DNA of 64,000 bases, from contig NZ_CYSG01000008.1 in assembly GCF_001457775.1 (NCBI RefSeq), forward strand, positions 1 to 64,000. Reading direction: 5' to 3'. Every line of letters starts with the position of its first letter. Within the stretch, counting starts at the first letter, position 1. Positions 1 to 7,936 of this stretch are shown here, piece by piece. The DNA comes from Phaeobacter sp. CECT 5382. GTDB lineage: Bacteria > Pseudomonadota > Alphaproteobacteria > Rhodobacterales > Rhodobacteraceae. The position numbers were made by a program, and so were the translations under genes. The notes beneath the pieces were generated by a model. It had not been told where the DNA came from and did not search any database. It saw only the letters and a program-made list of their open reading frames with translations.

Positions 1-195
1 ATTCGAAGGGTGACACAGGGGGCAGGCATAGGCGGGCTGCTGCAGGCGGGGGGGGTTGGCCCCCCTTTCGAAGCCCGCTTCCCGGGGGGGGGGGGGCCCC
101 GGCCCCCCGGGGGGTCCCCACATGTTTTTCCCAACCCATTAAAACCCCCCAAAAACCCCCCGCCGGTCCCCCCGCGCCTGTTCTGTCTCCGACCT
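1..195. other. Low-quality contig-end sequence
   Basis: This stretch has long G and C homopolymers (a G run near 52-56, another near 84-97, and C runs near 146-175) and no sensible codon pattern. The open frame running through it is rich in Pro and Gly and is out of frame with the genuine coding sequence that begins near base 198. It looks like poor base calling or assembly at a contig end rather than genome sequence. Confidence 0.8.
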
Positions 196-197
196 TT

Positions 198-656
198 TTG
201 CAAGCCCGCTTCCCCGCCGCTCTGGCCGAGGCCAACACGCCAAGTACGGCAGCGACAACTAACACCACTAACACCGTCACCCTGGCCAGCGTCACACAGC
301 GCGCAGTGGTCCCCTTCAAGGGCCTGCGCCCGCTGGCGCGCCCCAGCCAATTGGCTCGCGCCGAAATCCCAACCACACCCGAACCCATCGTGGTCACCCG
401 CCTGTCCACCTCTGGCGGGCGCTATTGGGGCATCAATGTCGGGCGCTACACCAGCCGCTATCAGGCCGAAAAGGTCCTGCTGCGCACCGCCCTGTCTGAA
501 ATGGAATCGCTGGATGGCTCACTGCGCAAGGTCGCGGAATCGCGTCTTGGCTTTGACGCCAATTTCCTAGGCATGACCCGCGAAGGCGCAGAGCTGGCTT
601 GCCGTCGCCTGCGCGCGCGCAACGTCACCTGCGACACGCTTGGCCCCTCCTCCTGA
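198..656 (+). CDS. C-terminal part of a SPOR-domain protein, probably D-alanyl-D-alanine carboxypeptidase (5' truncated)
   Basis: Only the last ~150 codons are readable; the frame enters from the corrupted first 195 bases and the annotated start is not a true start. Residues ~65-150 form a SPOR-like segment (RYWGINVGRY, then SRYQAEKVLLRTAL, then ACRRLRARNVTC). That arrangement is typical of the C-terminal tail of Rhodobacterales PBP5/DacC-type D,D-carboxypeptidases, which trim the pentapeptide of peptidoglycan in the periplasm; SPOR domains bind denuded glycan strands at the septum. A low-complexity Ala/Thr linker lies before it (residues ~8-30). The catalytic Ser-x-x-Lys domain would lie upstream, outside usable sequence, so the enzymatic assignment is inference. 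A bidirectional terminator follows 66 bases downstream. Confidence 0.6.
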   Translation: MQARFPAALAEANTPSTAATTNTTNTVTLASVTQRAVVPFKGLRPLARPSQLARAEIPTTPEPIVVTRLSTSGGRYWGINVGRYTSRYQAEKVLLRTALSEMESLDGSLRKVAESRLGFDANFLGMTREGAELACRRLRARNVTCDTLGPSS

Positions 657-721
657 GGCAAAGACACCTCGCGACACTCTTTTACAGTGGCCACGATTTA
701 CCTCGTCTACAGGCCGCAAAC

Positions 722-751
722 AAAAGGCCCCTTTGCGAAGGGGCCTTTTTG
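722..751. terminator. Bidirectional rho-independent terminator
   Basis: A 12-bp stem (AAAAGGCCCCTT / AAGGGGCCTTTT) with a short GCG-containing loop is followed by a T run on the plus strand and has the matching T run on the minus strand. It lies between two convergent units, the carboxypeptidase gene (+) and ccoGHIS (-), and can end both. Confidence 0.85.
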
Positions 752-772
752 CTTGTCCGGACATGTGGGGTC

Positions 773-931
773 TCAAGGCTTTGGATGATCATCCCATTCT
801 TCGCTCAGGATGCGGCGCGAGTCCCCTTCAGGGTCGTCATACTGGTTTGAGCGAACCGTATAGACAAAAGCCGCCAGCGCCCCGCCTCCAAGCAGCAGCG
901 AAATCGGAATGAGATAGACGAGGACGCTCAT
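773..931 (-). CDS. ccoS: cbb3-type cytochrome oxidase assembly protein CcoS
   Basis: A 52-residue protein starting MSVLVYLIPISLLL, with one N-terminal membrane helix (residues ~3-24), then RSNQYDDPEGDSRRIL and an acidic, Trp-containing tail. The short length, single helix and 'QYDDPEGDSRRIL' segment are the CcoS/FixS pattern. CcoS is a small inner-membrane factor needed for cofactor insertion (haem/CuB) into CcoN of the cbb3 oxidase. It is the last gene of the minus-strand ccoGHIS unit, 40 bases after the ccoI stop codon and just before a bidirectional terminator. The ATG at 931 is the only in-frame start that gives the whole helix. The gene is short enough to be missed by size-limited gene callers. 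Confidence 0.93.
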   Translation of the reverse strand: MSVLVYLIPISLLLGGGALAAFVYTVRSNQYDDPEGDSRRILSEEWDDHPKP

Positions 932-971
932 GACGGGTGGGTACTTTGTTTTAGGGGCCTATTATCGCGGC

Positions 972-3152
972 CTATTTCAAGCGCAGGGCGTTGAGCGATA
1001 CGGTAATCGATGATGTGGACATCGCCAAGGCCGCAATCAAAGGTGTCGCAAATCCGGCGATGGCCAGCGGCACCGCGATCACATTGTACAGCGTTGCAAT
1101 GCGGAAGTTTTCACGGATGCGTTTGGTGGCCTTTTGAGCCACCACGCAAGCCTCGGCGATGGGTTCCAGATCCTGTCCCAACAGCACGATATCAGAGGCC
1201 ACGCGCGCGGCATCCAGCGCCGAAGCTGGGGATATCGAAACATGTGCTGCCGCAAGGGCAGCCGTGTCGTTCAGCCCGTCCCCGACCATCAGAACCTTTT
1301 TGCCCTGATCCGTGAGCATTTGCACCCGCGCCGCCTTGTCTTCGGGCAGAGCTTCGGCCAGCCATTTGCTGATGCCAAGCCGCGCCGCCAGATCCTCGAC
1401 CGCGCCGGTGGTGTCACCGGAAATCAGCAGCACCTCTTTACCGGCTGCATGCAGTGCTGCCACGGCCTCGGCGGCGCCGGGGCGCAGACTATCGGTGAAA
1501 CGGAACCCGCGCGCAGGGCCGCCTGCGCCGGTGTCCAGCCAGGCCGCCGTCTGGCTGCCCTGATCAGCGCCCAGCCAACCCGCACGACCAAGGCGAACCT
1601 CACGCCCCTGATAGAGCCCTTCGGTGCCATAACCCGGACGTTCCTGTAGATCGGTCACGATTGCTGGGGCGATGCCCGCGGCACGGGCTGCAGAGGTCAG
1701 CGCCCGCGACAACGGATGCGCTGAACCCTCGGCCAGGGCCAGGGCAATCTCCAGATCTTCACGGCCAAAATCATCAAAGTTTTCCAGCTGTGGTGTGCCT
1801 GCGGTCAGGGTGCCGGTCTTGTCAAAGACCACGGTATCCACCCCCGCCAGACGCTCCAGCGCTGTCGCATGTTTGATCAGCATGCCTTTTTTGAACAACC
1901 GGCCTGACGCGGCCGTGGTCACAGCAGGCACGGCCAGCCCCAGCGCACAGGGGCAGGTGATGATCAGCACGGCCGCTGCGATATTCAGCGCCATGCGCAG
2001 ATCGAACGTGTAGAGATACCAGCCGACAAAGGCGAGCGCCGAAAGGATGTGCACACCCGGCGCATAAAGTTTTGCAGCACTATCCGCCAAGGAAGTATAG
2101 CGCGAGCGGCCCGATTCCGCGATCGCCACCAGATCCGCCATGCGGTGCAGCGATGTATCCTCGCCCACCGCCTCGGCCCGGATCACCAACGGTCCTGTCA
2201 GGTTCACCTCCCCTGCGGAAACCTGCGCGCCCGGCGCGGCAAAAACTGGCAGGGTCTCGCCAGTCAGCAGGGAGCGGTCCAGTTCCGACTGACCTTCGGC
2301 AACCACCCCATCCACAGGCATCCTCCCGCCGGGGCGTACCAGTATCAGATCGCCAATTGCCAGATCAGCCACCGCGACTTCGACTTCTGCCCCGGCTTCC
2401 ATACGGATAGCACGAGGCACTTCCAGCGCGGCCAGTTCTTCGGCAGCAGAGCGCGCTACAGCGCGGGTGCGATAGTCGAGATAACGCCCCGCCAGCAAAA
2501 AGAAGGTCAGCGTCAGGGCGGCATCGAAATAGGCGTGCTCGCCCGAAAGGGAGGTCTCCCAAAGTGATGTGACCAGCGCCAGCACCAGGGCCAGCACAAT
2601 TGGCACATCCATGTTCAGCCGCCCGACACGCAGCGCGCTCCAGGCGTTTTTGAAAAAAGGTTGGCCCGCAAAGATGACAGCCGGAAAGGCAATCGCCGCC
2701 GAAATCCAGTGGAACATGTCGCGGGTCGCATCCGCCGCCCCGGACCAGACAGAGATCGACAAAAGCATGACATTCATCGAGGCAAAGCCAGCCACCGCCA
2801 ACCGCATCAAAAGATCCCGCCCGGCGCGATCGCTTTGGGTCGCGGCCAGTGTGGCCAGATCCAGCTCATGCGCTTCAAAGCCCAGCCCCGCCAGCACCGG
2901 GATCAGATCATCGGCGCGCACCTCCGGGTCGGCTTCGATCAGGGCGCGCTTGAGCGTCAGATTGACCCGCGCCGAATGGATGCCCGGATACGCATTGAGC
3001 CCGCGTTCCACCGCCGAGATACAGGCCTGACAGTGGATGGAGGGCAGGGAGAGTGCCAGACGCGCCTCGGTCGGAGCCGTCTCTACCGCCTCGGTTGGGG
3101 CAGCGACACAGCCGGGGCATACAGCCATCGCGGGGCGCATCTGTGCAGTCAT
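972..3152 (-). CDS. ccoI: Copper-translocating P1B-type ATPase CcoI/FixI
   Basis: A 726-residue heavy-metal P-type ATPase that moves copper across the inner membrane for assembly of the CcoN haem-copper centre. The N-terminus has a CPGC pair (C12, C15) and an HMA-type domain with C41-QA-C44. Visible motifs in order are the actuator TGE (LLTGETLP), the membrane metal site TCPCALGLA, the phosphorylation site DKTGTLT, the nucleotide-binding HP (GSAHPLSRAL) and the hinge GDGLNDTAAL. Six to eight membrane helices surround these. It ends with a hydrophobic pair of helices and STSSITVSLNALRLK, typical of the family. It lies 6 bases downstream of ccoH and upstream of ccoS, which favours the CcoI (FixI) subfamily over a general CopA. 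Confidence 0.95.
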   Translation of the reverse strand: MTAQMRPAMAVCPGCVAAPTEAVETAPTEARLALSLPSIHCQACISAVERGLNAYPGIHSARVNLTLKRALIEADPEVRADDLIPVLAGLGFEAHELDLATLAATQSDRAGRDLLMRLAVAGFASMNVMLLSISVWSGAADATRDMFHWISAAIAFPAVIFAGQPFFKNAWSALRVGRLNMDVPIVLALVLALVTSLWETSLSGEHAYFDAALTLTFFLLAGRYLDYRTRAVARSAAEELAALEVPRAIRMEAGAEVEVAVADLAIGDLILVRPGGRMPVDGVVAEGQSELDRSLLTGETLPVFAAPGAQVSAGEVNLTGPLVIRAEAVGEDTSLHRMADLVAIAESGRSRYTSLADSAAKLYAPGVHILSALAFVGWYLYTFDLRMALNIAAAVLIITCPCALGLAVPAVTTAASGRLFKKGMLIKHATALERLAGVDTVVFDKTGTLTAGTPQLENFDDFGREDLEIALALAEGSAHPLSRALTSAARAAGIAPAIVTDLQERPGYGTEGLYQGREVRLGRAGWLGADQGSQTAAWLDTGAGGPARGFRFTDSLRPGAAEAVAALHAAGKEVLLISGDTTGAVEDLAARLGISKWLAEALPEDKAARVQMLTDQGKKVLMVGDGLNDTAALAAAHVSISPASALDAARVASDIVLLGQDLEPIAEACVVAQKATKRIRENFRIATLYNVIAVPLAIAGFATPLIAALAMSTSSITVSLNALRLK

Positions 3153-3158
3153 CTTGGG

Positions 3159-3623
3159 TCAGCCTTTCACGTGCAGGATCACCCGCTGGGTGAATTCCGT
3201 GCCGTTCTTGGCCCGTGCCACCATGCGGATGTTCCAGTTGCCGTCGCCCAGTTCTGCCGGGGCGACATAGGCCGCACCGTCGAACTGAAAATCAGGCTTC
3301 TGGTCGTCTTTGACATGGGTGGCTCGACCCAGCGTCGCGGTCAGCTTGGCCACTTCGACCGGATTTCCATCCGCATCGCTGATTTCAAGCTTCACCTGAT
3401 CCTGCGTTGCAGAGGCATAGACCGACCAGCCCAGCGCCTGCTGGGCGTCGCGGCGCACATCAAACTCCTGACTGGCCACATAGGAGTTTTTAACCTCAAG
3501 CCCCGGGAAGGTTTTCACCGCGTTGACCGCCAGCGCAATATTGACGCCGATGATCACTGTGAAGGCCCCACCAAAAACCATCAGGGCATGACGGCCGGTG
3601 AATTCGCGCTCCCGCTTGGTCAT
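3159..3623 (-). CDS. ccoH: cbb3 oxidase assembly protein FixH/CcoH
   Basis: A 154-residue membrane protein with one N-terminal helix (residues ~12-35, HALMVFGGAFTVIIGVNIAL) and a periplasmic FixH domain that includes KNSYVASQEFD, ALGWSVYAS and a C-terminal beta region. FixH/CcoH associates with the cbb3 oxidase during and after assembly and stabilises the complex. The Asn/Ala-rich helix followed by V(K)TFPGLEVKNSYVASQ is the family hallmark. It starts just 2 bases after the ccoG stop codon, so the two are very likely translated from one message (ccoGHIS), and ccoI follows 6 bases downstream. Confidence 0.94.
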   Translation of the reverse strand: MTKREREFTGRHALMVFGGAFTVIIGVNIALAVNAVKTFPGLEVKNSYVASQEFDVRRDAQQALGWSVYASATQDQVKLEISDADGNPVEVAKLTATLGRATHVKDDQKPDFQFDGAAYVAPAELGDGNWNIRMVARAKNGTEFTQRVILHVKG

Positions 3624-3625
3624 GC

Positions 3626-5071
3626 TCAGTTTCCTCTTCCGTTAAAGGTGGTGTCCTTGAAGGCGCGATCCCCGGTGGTGAGGTCTTCGACCCAGATGCG
3701 CACCGGTGTCGATTCCGCATCAGATGCAGCAGCACCCTTGGGTGTCACGATATAGACCCTTTGAAGATAGGCGGTATCGGCCGGCACCTCAACAGTGGCA
3801 TAGGGCGTACCTTCGAGCTGCACCCGCATCGCAGGATCACCCTTGAGCGACAGCTGGAAAGGCCGTGCCTCGCCGTGCTTGTTGCGCAGGCGCACATCAT
3901 AGGTGTTGCGGATCGAGCCATCCGACAAGGTGACAAAGGTCGGGTTACGGACCGGTGCCACGGTCAGGTCGATTTCAGAACGGATGAACAGCGCAAAGAC
4001 CAGCGCCAGACCAACAAAGCCCCACATCGAAGTATACATGACGGTACGTGGTCGCAGGATATGCTTCCAGATATTCTTGGGCGGCTGGCCTGAGCGTTCA
4101 TGCGCCTCATCCGAGAGCGCCATGTAATCGATCAAGCCGCGCGGTTTGCCGATCTTGTCCATAACGTCATCGCAGGCATCAATGCAGAGCGCACAGGTGA
4201 TGCACTCCAACTGTTGACCGTCGCGGATATCAATCCCCACCGGGCAGACGTTGACGCAGGCCATACAGTCGATGCAATCGCCCTTTGGTTCCTCGGCGAT
4301 CTCTGCCTTGCCCTTGTTTTTGTGCATCTTACCGCGAGGCTCACCGCGCCAGTCACGATAGCCAACCACCAGAGTGTCTTCGTCCATCATCGCGGCCTGA
4401 ATACGCGGCCAGGGGCAGGCGTAGATACAGATCTGTTCACGCGCGATACCGCCGAAAAAGAAGGTCGTCGCGGTCAGAACCAGCATGGTGGTATAGGCAA
4501 CGGGATGCGCCTGACCTGTTACCAGATCCACCATCAGGGTCGGCGCATCGGCAAAGTAGAACACCCAAGCACCACCGGTAGCCAGCCCGATGAGCATCCA
4601 GGCAGCCCATTTGGTCACGCGCAGGCGCGCCTTGCGGAAATCCATCTTTTTCTGCCGGTGCAGACGCAGGCGCGCGTTGCGATCGCCCTCGATCCAGCGC
4701 TCCACCAATATGAACAGATCGGTCCAGACAGTCTGCGGACAGGCATAGCCACACCAGACCCGCCCCAGCGCCGAAGTAAACAGGAATAGGCCAAGCCCGG
4801 CCATGATCAGCAACCCTGCGACGAAATAGAATTCATGCGGCCAGATTTCGATCCAGAAGAAATAGAAACGACGGTTTGCCAGATCCAGCAGCACCGCCTG
4901 ATCCGGCAACGATGGCCCCCGGTCCCAGCGGATCCACGGGGTTAGATAGTAAATCCCCAAAGTTATCGCCAGAATGTACCATTTCAGGTTACGGAATTTA
5001 CCCGATACGCGCCTTGGAAAAATTGGTTCCCTGGCGGCGTATAGGCTGGGGGCGGGATCGGAATCACTCAC
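3626..5071 (-). CDS. ccoG: cbb3 oxidase assembly ferredoxin-type membrane protein CcoG (RdxA/FixG)
   Basis: A 481-residue polytopic membrane protein with two [4Fe-4S] ferredoxin motifs, CIDCMACVNVCP and CITCALCIDAC, in the middle, four to five N-terminal membrane helices (including CGYACPQTVW and CIYACPWPR loops), one more helix near residue ~350 and a periplasmic C-terminal Ig-like FixG domain. CcoG is a cupric reductase that feeds Cu(I) to the cbb3 assembly route. The start is a GTG at 5071 with GGAG about 8 bases ahead; no ATG fits better. An FNR box lies 66 bases upstream of it, indicating oxygen control of the ccoGHIS operon. A LysR gene and a small ORF separate it from ccoNOQP. Confidence 0.95.
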   Translation of the reverse strand: MSDSDPAPSLYAAREPIFPRRVSGKFRNLKWYILAITLGIYYLTPWIRWDRGPSLPDQAVLLDLANRRFYFFWIEIWPHEFYFVAGLLIMAGLGLFLFTSALGRVWCGYACPQTVWTDLFILVERWIEGDRNARLRLHRQKKMDFRKARLRVTKWAAWMLIGLATGGAWVFYFADAPTLMVDLVTGQAHPVAYTTMLVLTATTFFFGGIAREQICIYACPWPRIQAAMMDEDTLVVGYRDWRGEPRGKMHKNKGKAEIAEEPKGDCIDCMACVNVCPVGIDIRDGQQLECITCALCIDACDDVMDKIGKPRGLIDYMALSDEAHERSGQPPKNIWKHILRPRTVMYTSMWGFVGLALVFALFIRSEIDLTVAPVRNPTFVTLSDGSIRNTYDVRLRNKHGEARPFQLSLKGDPAMRVQLEGTPYATVEVPADTAYLQRVYIVTPKGAAASDAESTPVRIWVEDLTTGDRAFKDTTFNGRGN

Positions 5072-5136
5072 GGACTCACTCCACTGAATTTAGGTCTCTC
5101 TTCTAGGGTTTCTTTCAAATGTTAAGTGCGCGCTCT

Positions 5137-5150
5137 TTGACGTGGATCAA
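5137..5150 (-). promoter_or_regulatory. FNR/FnrL-type box upstream of ccoG
   Basis: The sequence TTGAC-GTGG-ATCAA differs from the FNR consensus (TTGAT-N4-ATCAA) at one base. It lies 66 bases upstream of the ccoG start codon. Since fnrL is encoded 9 kb away in the same cluster, activation of ccoGHIS under low oxygen by FnrL is the natural reading. Confidence 0.75.
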
Positions 5151-5264
5151 AAAGCGCATCAGACAAGCATCTTTATGTCTGCAACCGATCTGAAAATTCT
5201 GTGAACAGCAAACGCCGGAGAGATCAAATTGCAGGCGGCCGCTGCAGGCAGGCGAGCCTTTTAC

Positions 5265-6140
5265 TCAAGCGGCATTTCTCTGCCGTCGCAGCCAGGCAAT
5301 GAACTGACGCGCCTGCGTGCGCTGCACCCCCGGGCGGGTCACGATGTGATAGCCACGCCCCTGATTTTCGACAAACAGCTCCAGCAGGCGGCCTGTATCA
5401 ATGTCTTCGCTGACGAAATCACGCACCCCAACGGCCACCCCCTGCCCTTCGCGCACCGCCTGCATCAACAGGTTCCCCGGCAATTTGATCCTGGATCCGC
5501 GTATGGCATCCGCCACCCCACGTGAGCGCAGCCAATGGGCGGCCTCGGTGGTGCCCAATTCTTCGAGCCAGGGAAAATCCAACAGATCTTCGGGTGCACA
5601 GACCTGCTGCCCCTGCAACAGATCCGGCGCCGCTACCACCACCATGGGAGAGGCCAGCAGGATTTCTGCCTCAAGCCCCGGCCAGCTGCCATCGCCATAG
5701 CGCAGTGCAATATCAATGCCACCCGGGCTAAGCTGGACCAGCTCACCGCTGGGATCCAACACCAGATCGATTTCCGGGTTCCTGGCGCGAAACTCTGCCA
5801 GGCGCGGCATCAACCAGTTGGCGGCAAACATCGGAGTGCAGCTGATGTGCAATGGACGGACAGCCCCACGTGTGCCGATATCTGACACTGCCGTCTGGAT
5901 AGCTCCAAAGCCAAGCAGGAGCGCCTGCGCGAGATGCTGGCCATCGGAGGTCAGCGACAAAGCCCGCGCGCTGCGATCTACCAGCACCGCGCCAAGCTGC
6001 TCTTCAAGGCTGCGCAATTGCTGGCTGATGGCAGCATGGCTGACATTGAGCGCGGCCCCCGCCTTGCTGACATTTCCATGTTCGGCAAAGGCCGCAAAGG
6101 CCCGCAAGGCAGCAAGGGGCGGCAGGGTCAACCAATCCAT
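5265..6140 (-). CDS. LysR-family transcriptional regulator, GcvA-like
   Basis: A 291-residue LysR regulator. The N-terminal winged helix-turn-helix (residues ~6-64) contains LAALRAFAAFAEHGNVSKAG and the recognition-helix segment SHAAISQQLRSLEEQLG; the remainder is the effector-binding domain (ISCTPMFAANWLMPRL, DIALRYGDG, AVREGQGVAVG), as in the GcvA/AmpR branch. The effector is unknown. The gene sits between the two cco operons on the same strand but has no visible role in oxidase assembly. It is divergent from a 77-codon ORF, and a perfect TGTAA-N7-TTACA operator lies 2 bases before its start codon, so it probably controls itself and the divergent ORF. Confidence 0.9.
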   Translation of the reverse strand: MDWLTLPPLAALRAFAAFAEHGNVSKAGAALNVSHAAISQQLRSLEEQLGAVLVDRSARALSLTSDGQHLAQALLLGFGAIQTAVSDIGTRGAVRPLHISCTPMFAANWLMPRLAEFRARNPEIDLVLDPSGELVQLSPGGIDIALRYGDGSWPGLEAEILLASPMVVVAAPDLLQGQQVCAPEDLLDFPWLEELGTTEAAHWLRSRGVADAIRGSRIKLPGNLLMQAVREGQGVAVGVRDFVSEDIDTGRLLELFVENQGRGYHIVTRPGVQRTQARQFIAWLRRQRNAA

Positions 6141-6141
6141 A

Positions 6142-6158
6142 TGTAATCCTGACTTACA
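6142..6158. promoter_or_regulatory. LysR-type operator (TGTAA-N7-TTACA)
   Basis: A perfect 5-bp inverted repeat with a 7-base spacer meets the LysR T-N11-A rule. It lies immediately upstream of the LysR start codon, in the 100-bp gap to the divergent small ORF. Confidence 0.6.
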
Positions 6159-6240
6159 TTGCTACATTTTTCCTGAGTCGCATCTTGCGCCAACTGAGAC
6201 CAGTGTCAAAGGCAGAAAAACCAGCCAAGGAGACATTGAG

Positions 6241-6474
6241 ATGCTCACCGATATCTACGCCCGCTCCATGCTGACCGCGACGCGCCATGACTGTGTTCGG
6301 GTCCGGGATCTGCCCTCTACAACCGGTCGCCTTCGCGATTTGCCGCCGCCCGCGCACTATCAAAGCAGCGAGGCCGGAGTCTTTGCCAAGCTAGTCCTGC
6401 TGATCAAAAGGCGCGCGGCTGTATTCGGCCTCCAACGCCGTCCGGTGCGCTGCATCGACCCACAAAACCTTTAG
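6241..6474 (+). CDS. Small hypothetical protein divergent from LysR
   Basis: A 77-codon ORF with a strong ribosome binding site (AAGGAGACATTGAG then ATG). The product starts MLTDIYARSMLTATRHD, is basic, has a hydrophobic stretch FAKLVLLIKRRAAVFGL (residues ~50-66) that could be an amphipathic or membrane-contacting helix, and ends RPVRCIDPQNL. I do not recognise the family. The strong Shine-Dalgarno sequence, the divergent arrangement with a LysR gene and the LysR box in the shared gap support a real, regulated gene. It could also be a chance ORF; only the translation signals and context support it. Confidence 0.5.
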   Translation: MLTDIYARSMLTATRHDCVRVRDLPSTTGRLRDLPPPAHYQSSEAGVFAKLVLLIKRRAAVFGLQRRPVRCIDPQNL

Positions 6475-6507
6475 AGAGCGACAGATGGAGCTTTCGTCCG
6501 GAGAGAA

Positions 6508-6581
6508 AACTGGGAACGAAAAGGCACCGGCTTTTCAGGAAACGCGCGAACAGATCGAAAAGCCGGTGCTTGATCCCAGTT
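6508..6581. repeat. Long interrupted inverted repeat (hairpin)
   Basis: The arms AACTGGGA...GCACCGGCTTTT and AAAAGCCGGTGC...TCCCAGTT pair over 8 outer and about 13 inner bases, enclosing a ~22-base loop. It has no strong T run on the plus strand; on the minus strand the 3' arm is followed by TTTTCTC. It lies in the 370-bp gap between the small ORF and ccoP. It may be a terminator for the small ORF or part of an untranslated RNA. Confidence 0.55.
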
Positions 6582-6706
6582 GACCTGCACGTCGGTCAGT
6601 TGGGAATGAAATGCGTGCCAGTTTTAACCCCCATGGGAGGGCTGTGCGACTGGCCCGCATGTCTCCATCGTTGCGATCAGTTGATCAAATAATGCGCGGT
6701 AAAACC

Positions 6707-6720
6707 TTGACCCTGATCAA
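6707..6720. promoter_or_regulatory. Orphan FNR/FnrL-type box
   Basis: The sequence TTGAC-CCTG-ATCAA has one mismatch to the FNR consensus. The nearest plus-strand feature is only the ccoP terminator (6783-6818); on the minus strand no gene starts until the LysR at 6140. It is therefore not explained by an annotated gene. Confidence 0.5.
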
Positions 6721-6782
6721 GTTTCACAAAGAAATTCTCTTGTTGCGAAAAAAGTCTCCAAGTCAGGCTTTTGCCTGTAACA

Positions 6783-6818
6783 CGCAAAAAGGGCCGCTCC
6801 AATTGGAGCGGCCCTTCG
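6783..6818 (-). terminator. ccoNOQP rho-independent terminator
   Basis: A perfect 14-bp stem (AAGGGCCGCTCCAA / TTGGAGCGGCCCTT) with essentially no loop is followed on the minus strand by a run of five T. It lies 28 bases after the ccoP stop codon. Confidence 0.88.
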
Positions 6819-6845
6819 ATTTTAAACGAGAGGGTAAAGACCGGC

Positions 6846-7715
6846 TTATTCGCCGCCACCCAACTGGTGCACATAGGCGGAAACTGCACGGATCTGCGCC
6901 TCGGTGAGGCGGGTGTTCCAGGCTGGCATCACACCATAGCGCGAATTGTTGACGGTCTGCATCAGACTGTCGTAGTCGCCGCCATAGAGCCAGATCGCAT
7001 CCGCCAGATTTGGCGCACCCTGGCTGCGATCACCGGTACCGTCTTCCATGTGGCAGGAGGCACAGTTGTCTTCAAAGACCACAGCACCGGCTTCAACCTG
7101 CGCCGGATCCTGTGCTTCACCGGACAAAGACATGACAAAGTTCACAACCTGGTCAATCTCTTCTTTTTCCAACAGCTCATCACGACCAAAGGCAGGCATT
7201 TCAGAATAGCGCGCATCGTCGCTGTCCTCGTTGCGAATGCCGTGGGTGATGGTCATGTGGATGTCCTCGACGGAGCCACCCCAAAGCCAGTCATCGTCCA
7301 GCAGGTTGGGATAGCCCTTGGCCCCAGCCGCACCGGATCCGTGACACTGCGCACACCACGTTTTGAACACGGCAGAGCCGGAAGACACCGCGTAAGAGCC
7401 CAGATCGGGATCGCCCGCAATCGATGTCAGCTCAGCCACTTCGAGCTTGGCATTCATCGGTGCGTTGGTTTCTTCCACCGCCGCGATTTCGGCGGCCACG
7501 TCCCCACGGGTTGACCAGCCCAGCACACCCGAGGTGGCAGAATTCACCATCGGCCAGGCGGGGTACAGGATGGTGTAGCCAATCGCCCAGACGATTGTTG
7601 CGTATAGAGTCCAGAGCCACCAGCGCGGCATCGGGTTGTCAAACTCTTCGATCCCATCCCAGCTGTGGCCGGTGGTGTTTGGATCGTCGTCGAATTTTTT
7701 GACGGGTTTGCTCAT
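6846..7715 (-). CDS. ccoP: cbb3-type cytochrome c oxidase dihaem subunit CcoP/FixP
   Basis: A 289-residue subunit with an N-terminal membrane helix (residues ~31-51, [20 protein letters not shown]) and two class I cytochrome c domains: CAQCH at residues 121-125 and CASCH at 218-222, each followed by a Met ligand segment (SEMPAFG and GVMPAW). It receives electrons from soluble or anchored cytochromes c and passes them to CcoO. The [14 protein letters not shown] start is typical of CcoP. Its ATG overlaps the ccoQ stop by 4 bases, indicating translational coupling, and a strong terminator follows. Confidence 0.97.
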   Translation of the reverse strand: MSKPVKKFDDDPNTTGHSWDGIEEFDNPMPRWWLWTLYATIVWAIGYTILYPAWPMVNSATSGVLGWSTRGDVAAEIAAVEETNAPMNAKLEVAELTSIAGDPDLGSYAVSSGSAVFKTWCAQCHGSGAAGAKGYPNLLDDDWLWGGSVEDIHMTITHGIRNEDSDDARYSEMPAFGRDELLEKEEIDQVVNFVMSLSGEAQDPAQVEAGAVVFEDNCASCHMEDGTGDRSQGAPNLADAIWLYGGDYDSLMQTVNNSRYGVMPAWNTRLTEAQIRAVSAYVHQLGGGE

Positions 7716-7924
7716 GTCCTCGCCTCCTTGGATGCGGCGGGTTTCGCCTCGCCCCTTACCCGGGCCGGGGCGTCTACGTGGCGAAAGGGAATGCTTGCGG
7801 TGTCTTCATAGGCCTTGGTGCTGCCCGGGCGAAACGCCCAGACAACAACGAGGACAAAAAAGGAGAACAGGAACAAAAGCATCCAGCTGTCTGCGAATTC
7901 CCGCAGGAGAGTGTAGATTTCCAT
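7712..7924 (-). CDS. ccoQ: cbb3-type oxidase subunit CcoQ/FixQ
   Basis: A 70-residue protein with a short N-terminus ([14 protein letters not shown]), one membrane helix (residues ~13-31) ending [10 protein letters not shown] and a polar cytoplasmic tail. The 'WAFRPGS(K)' motif after the helix is the CcoQ signature. CcoQ stabilises the interaction of CcoP with the CcoNO core, and in Rhodobacter it protects the oxidase under oxygen. It lies between ccoO and ccoP and overlaps ccoP by 4 bases. Confidence 0.95.
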   Translation of the reverse strand: MEIYTLLREFADSWMLLFLFSFFVLVVVWAFRPGSTKAYEDTASIPFRHVDAPARVRGEAKPAASKEART

Positions 7925-7936
7925 CGTCAGCCCCCC

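Noticed and set aside
10-570. 186-codon plus-strand ORF across the first 570 bases
   Set aside because: Its first part is corrupted homopolymer sequence and its second part is a shifted frame of the SPOR-domain gene.
2661-3755. 364-codon plus-strand ORF opposite ccoI and ccoH
   Set aside because: Antisense shadow of ccoI/ccoH in GC-rich DNA; no family features and no start signals.
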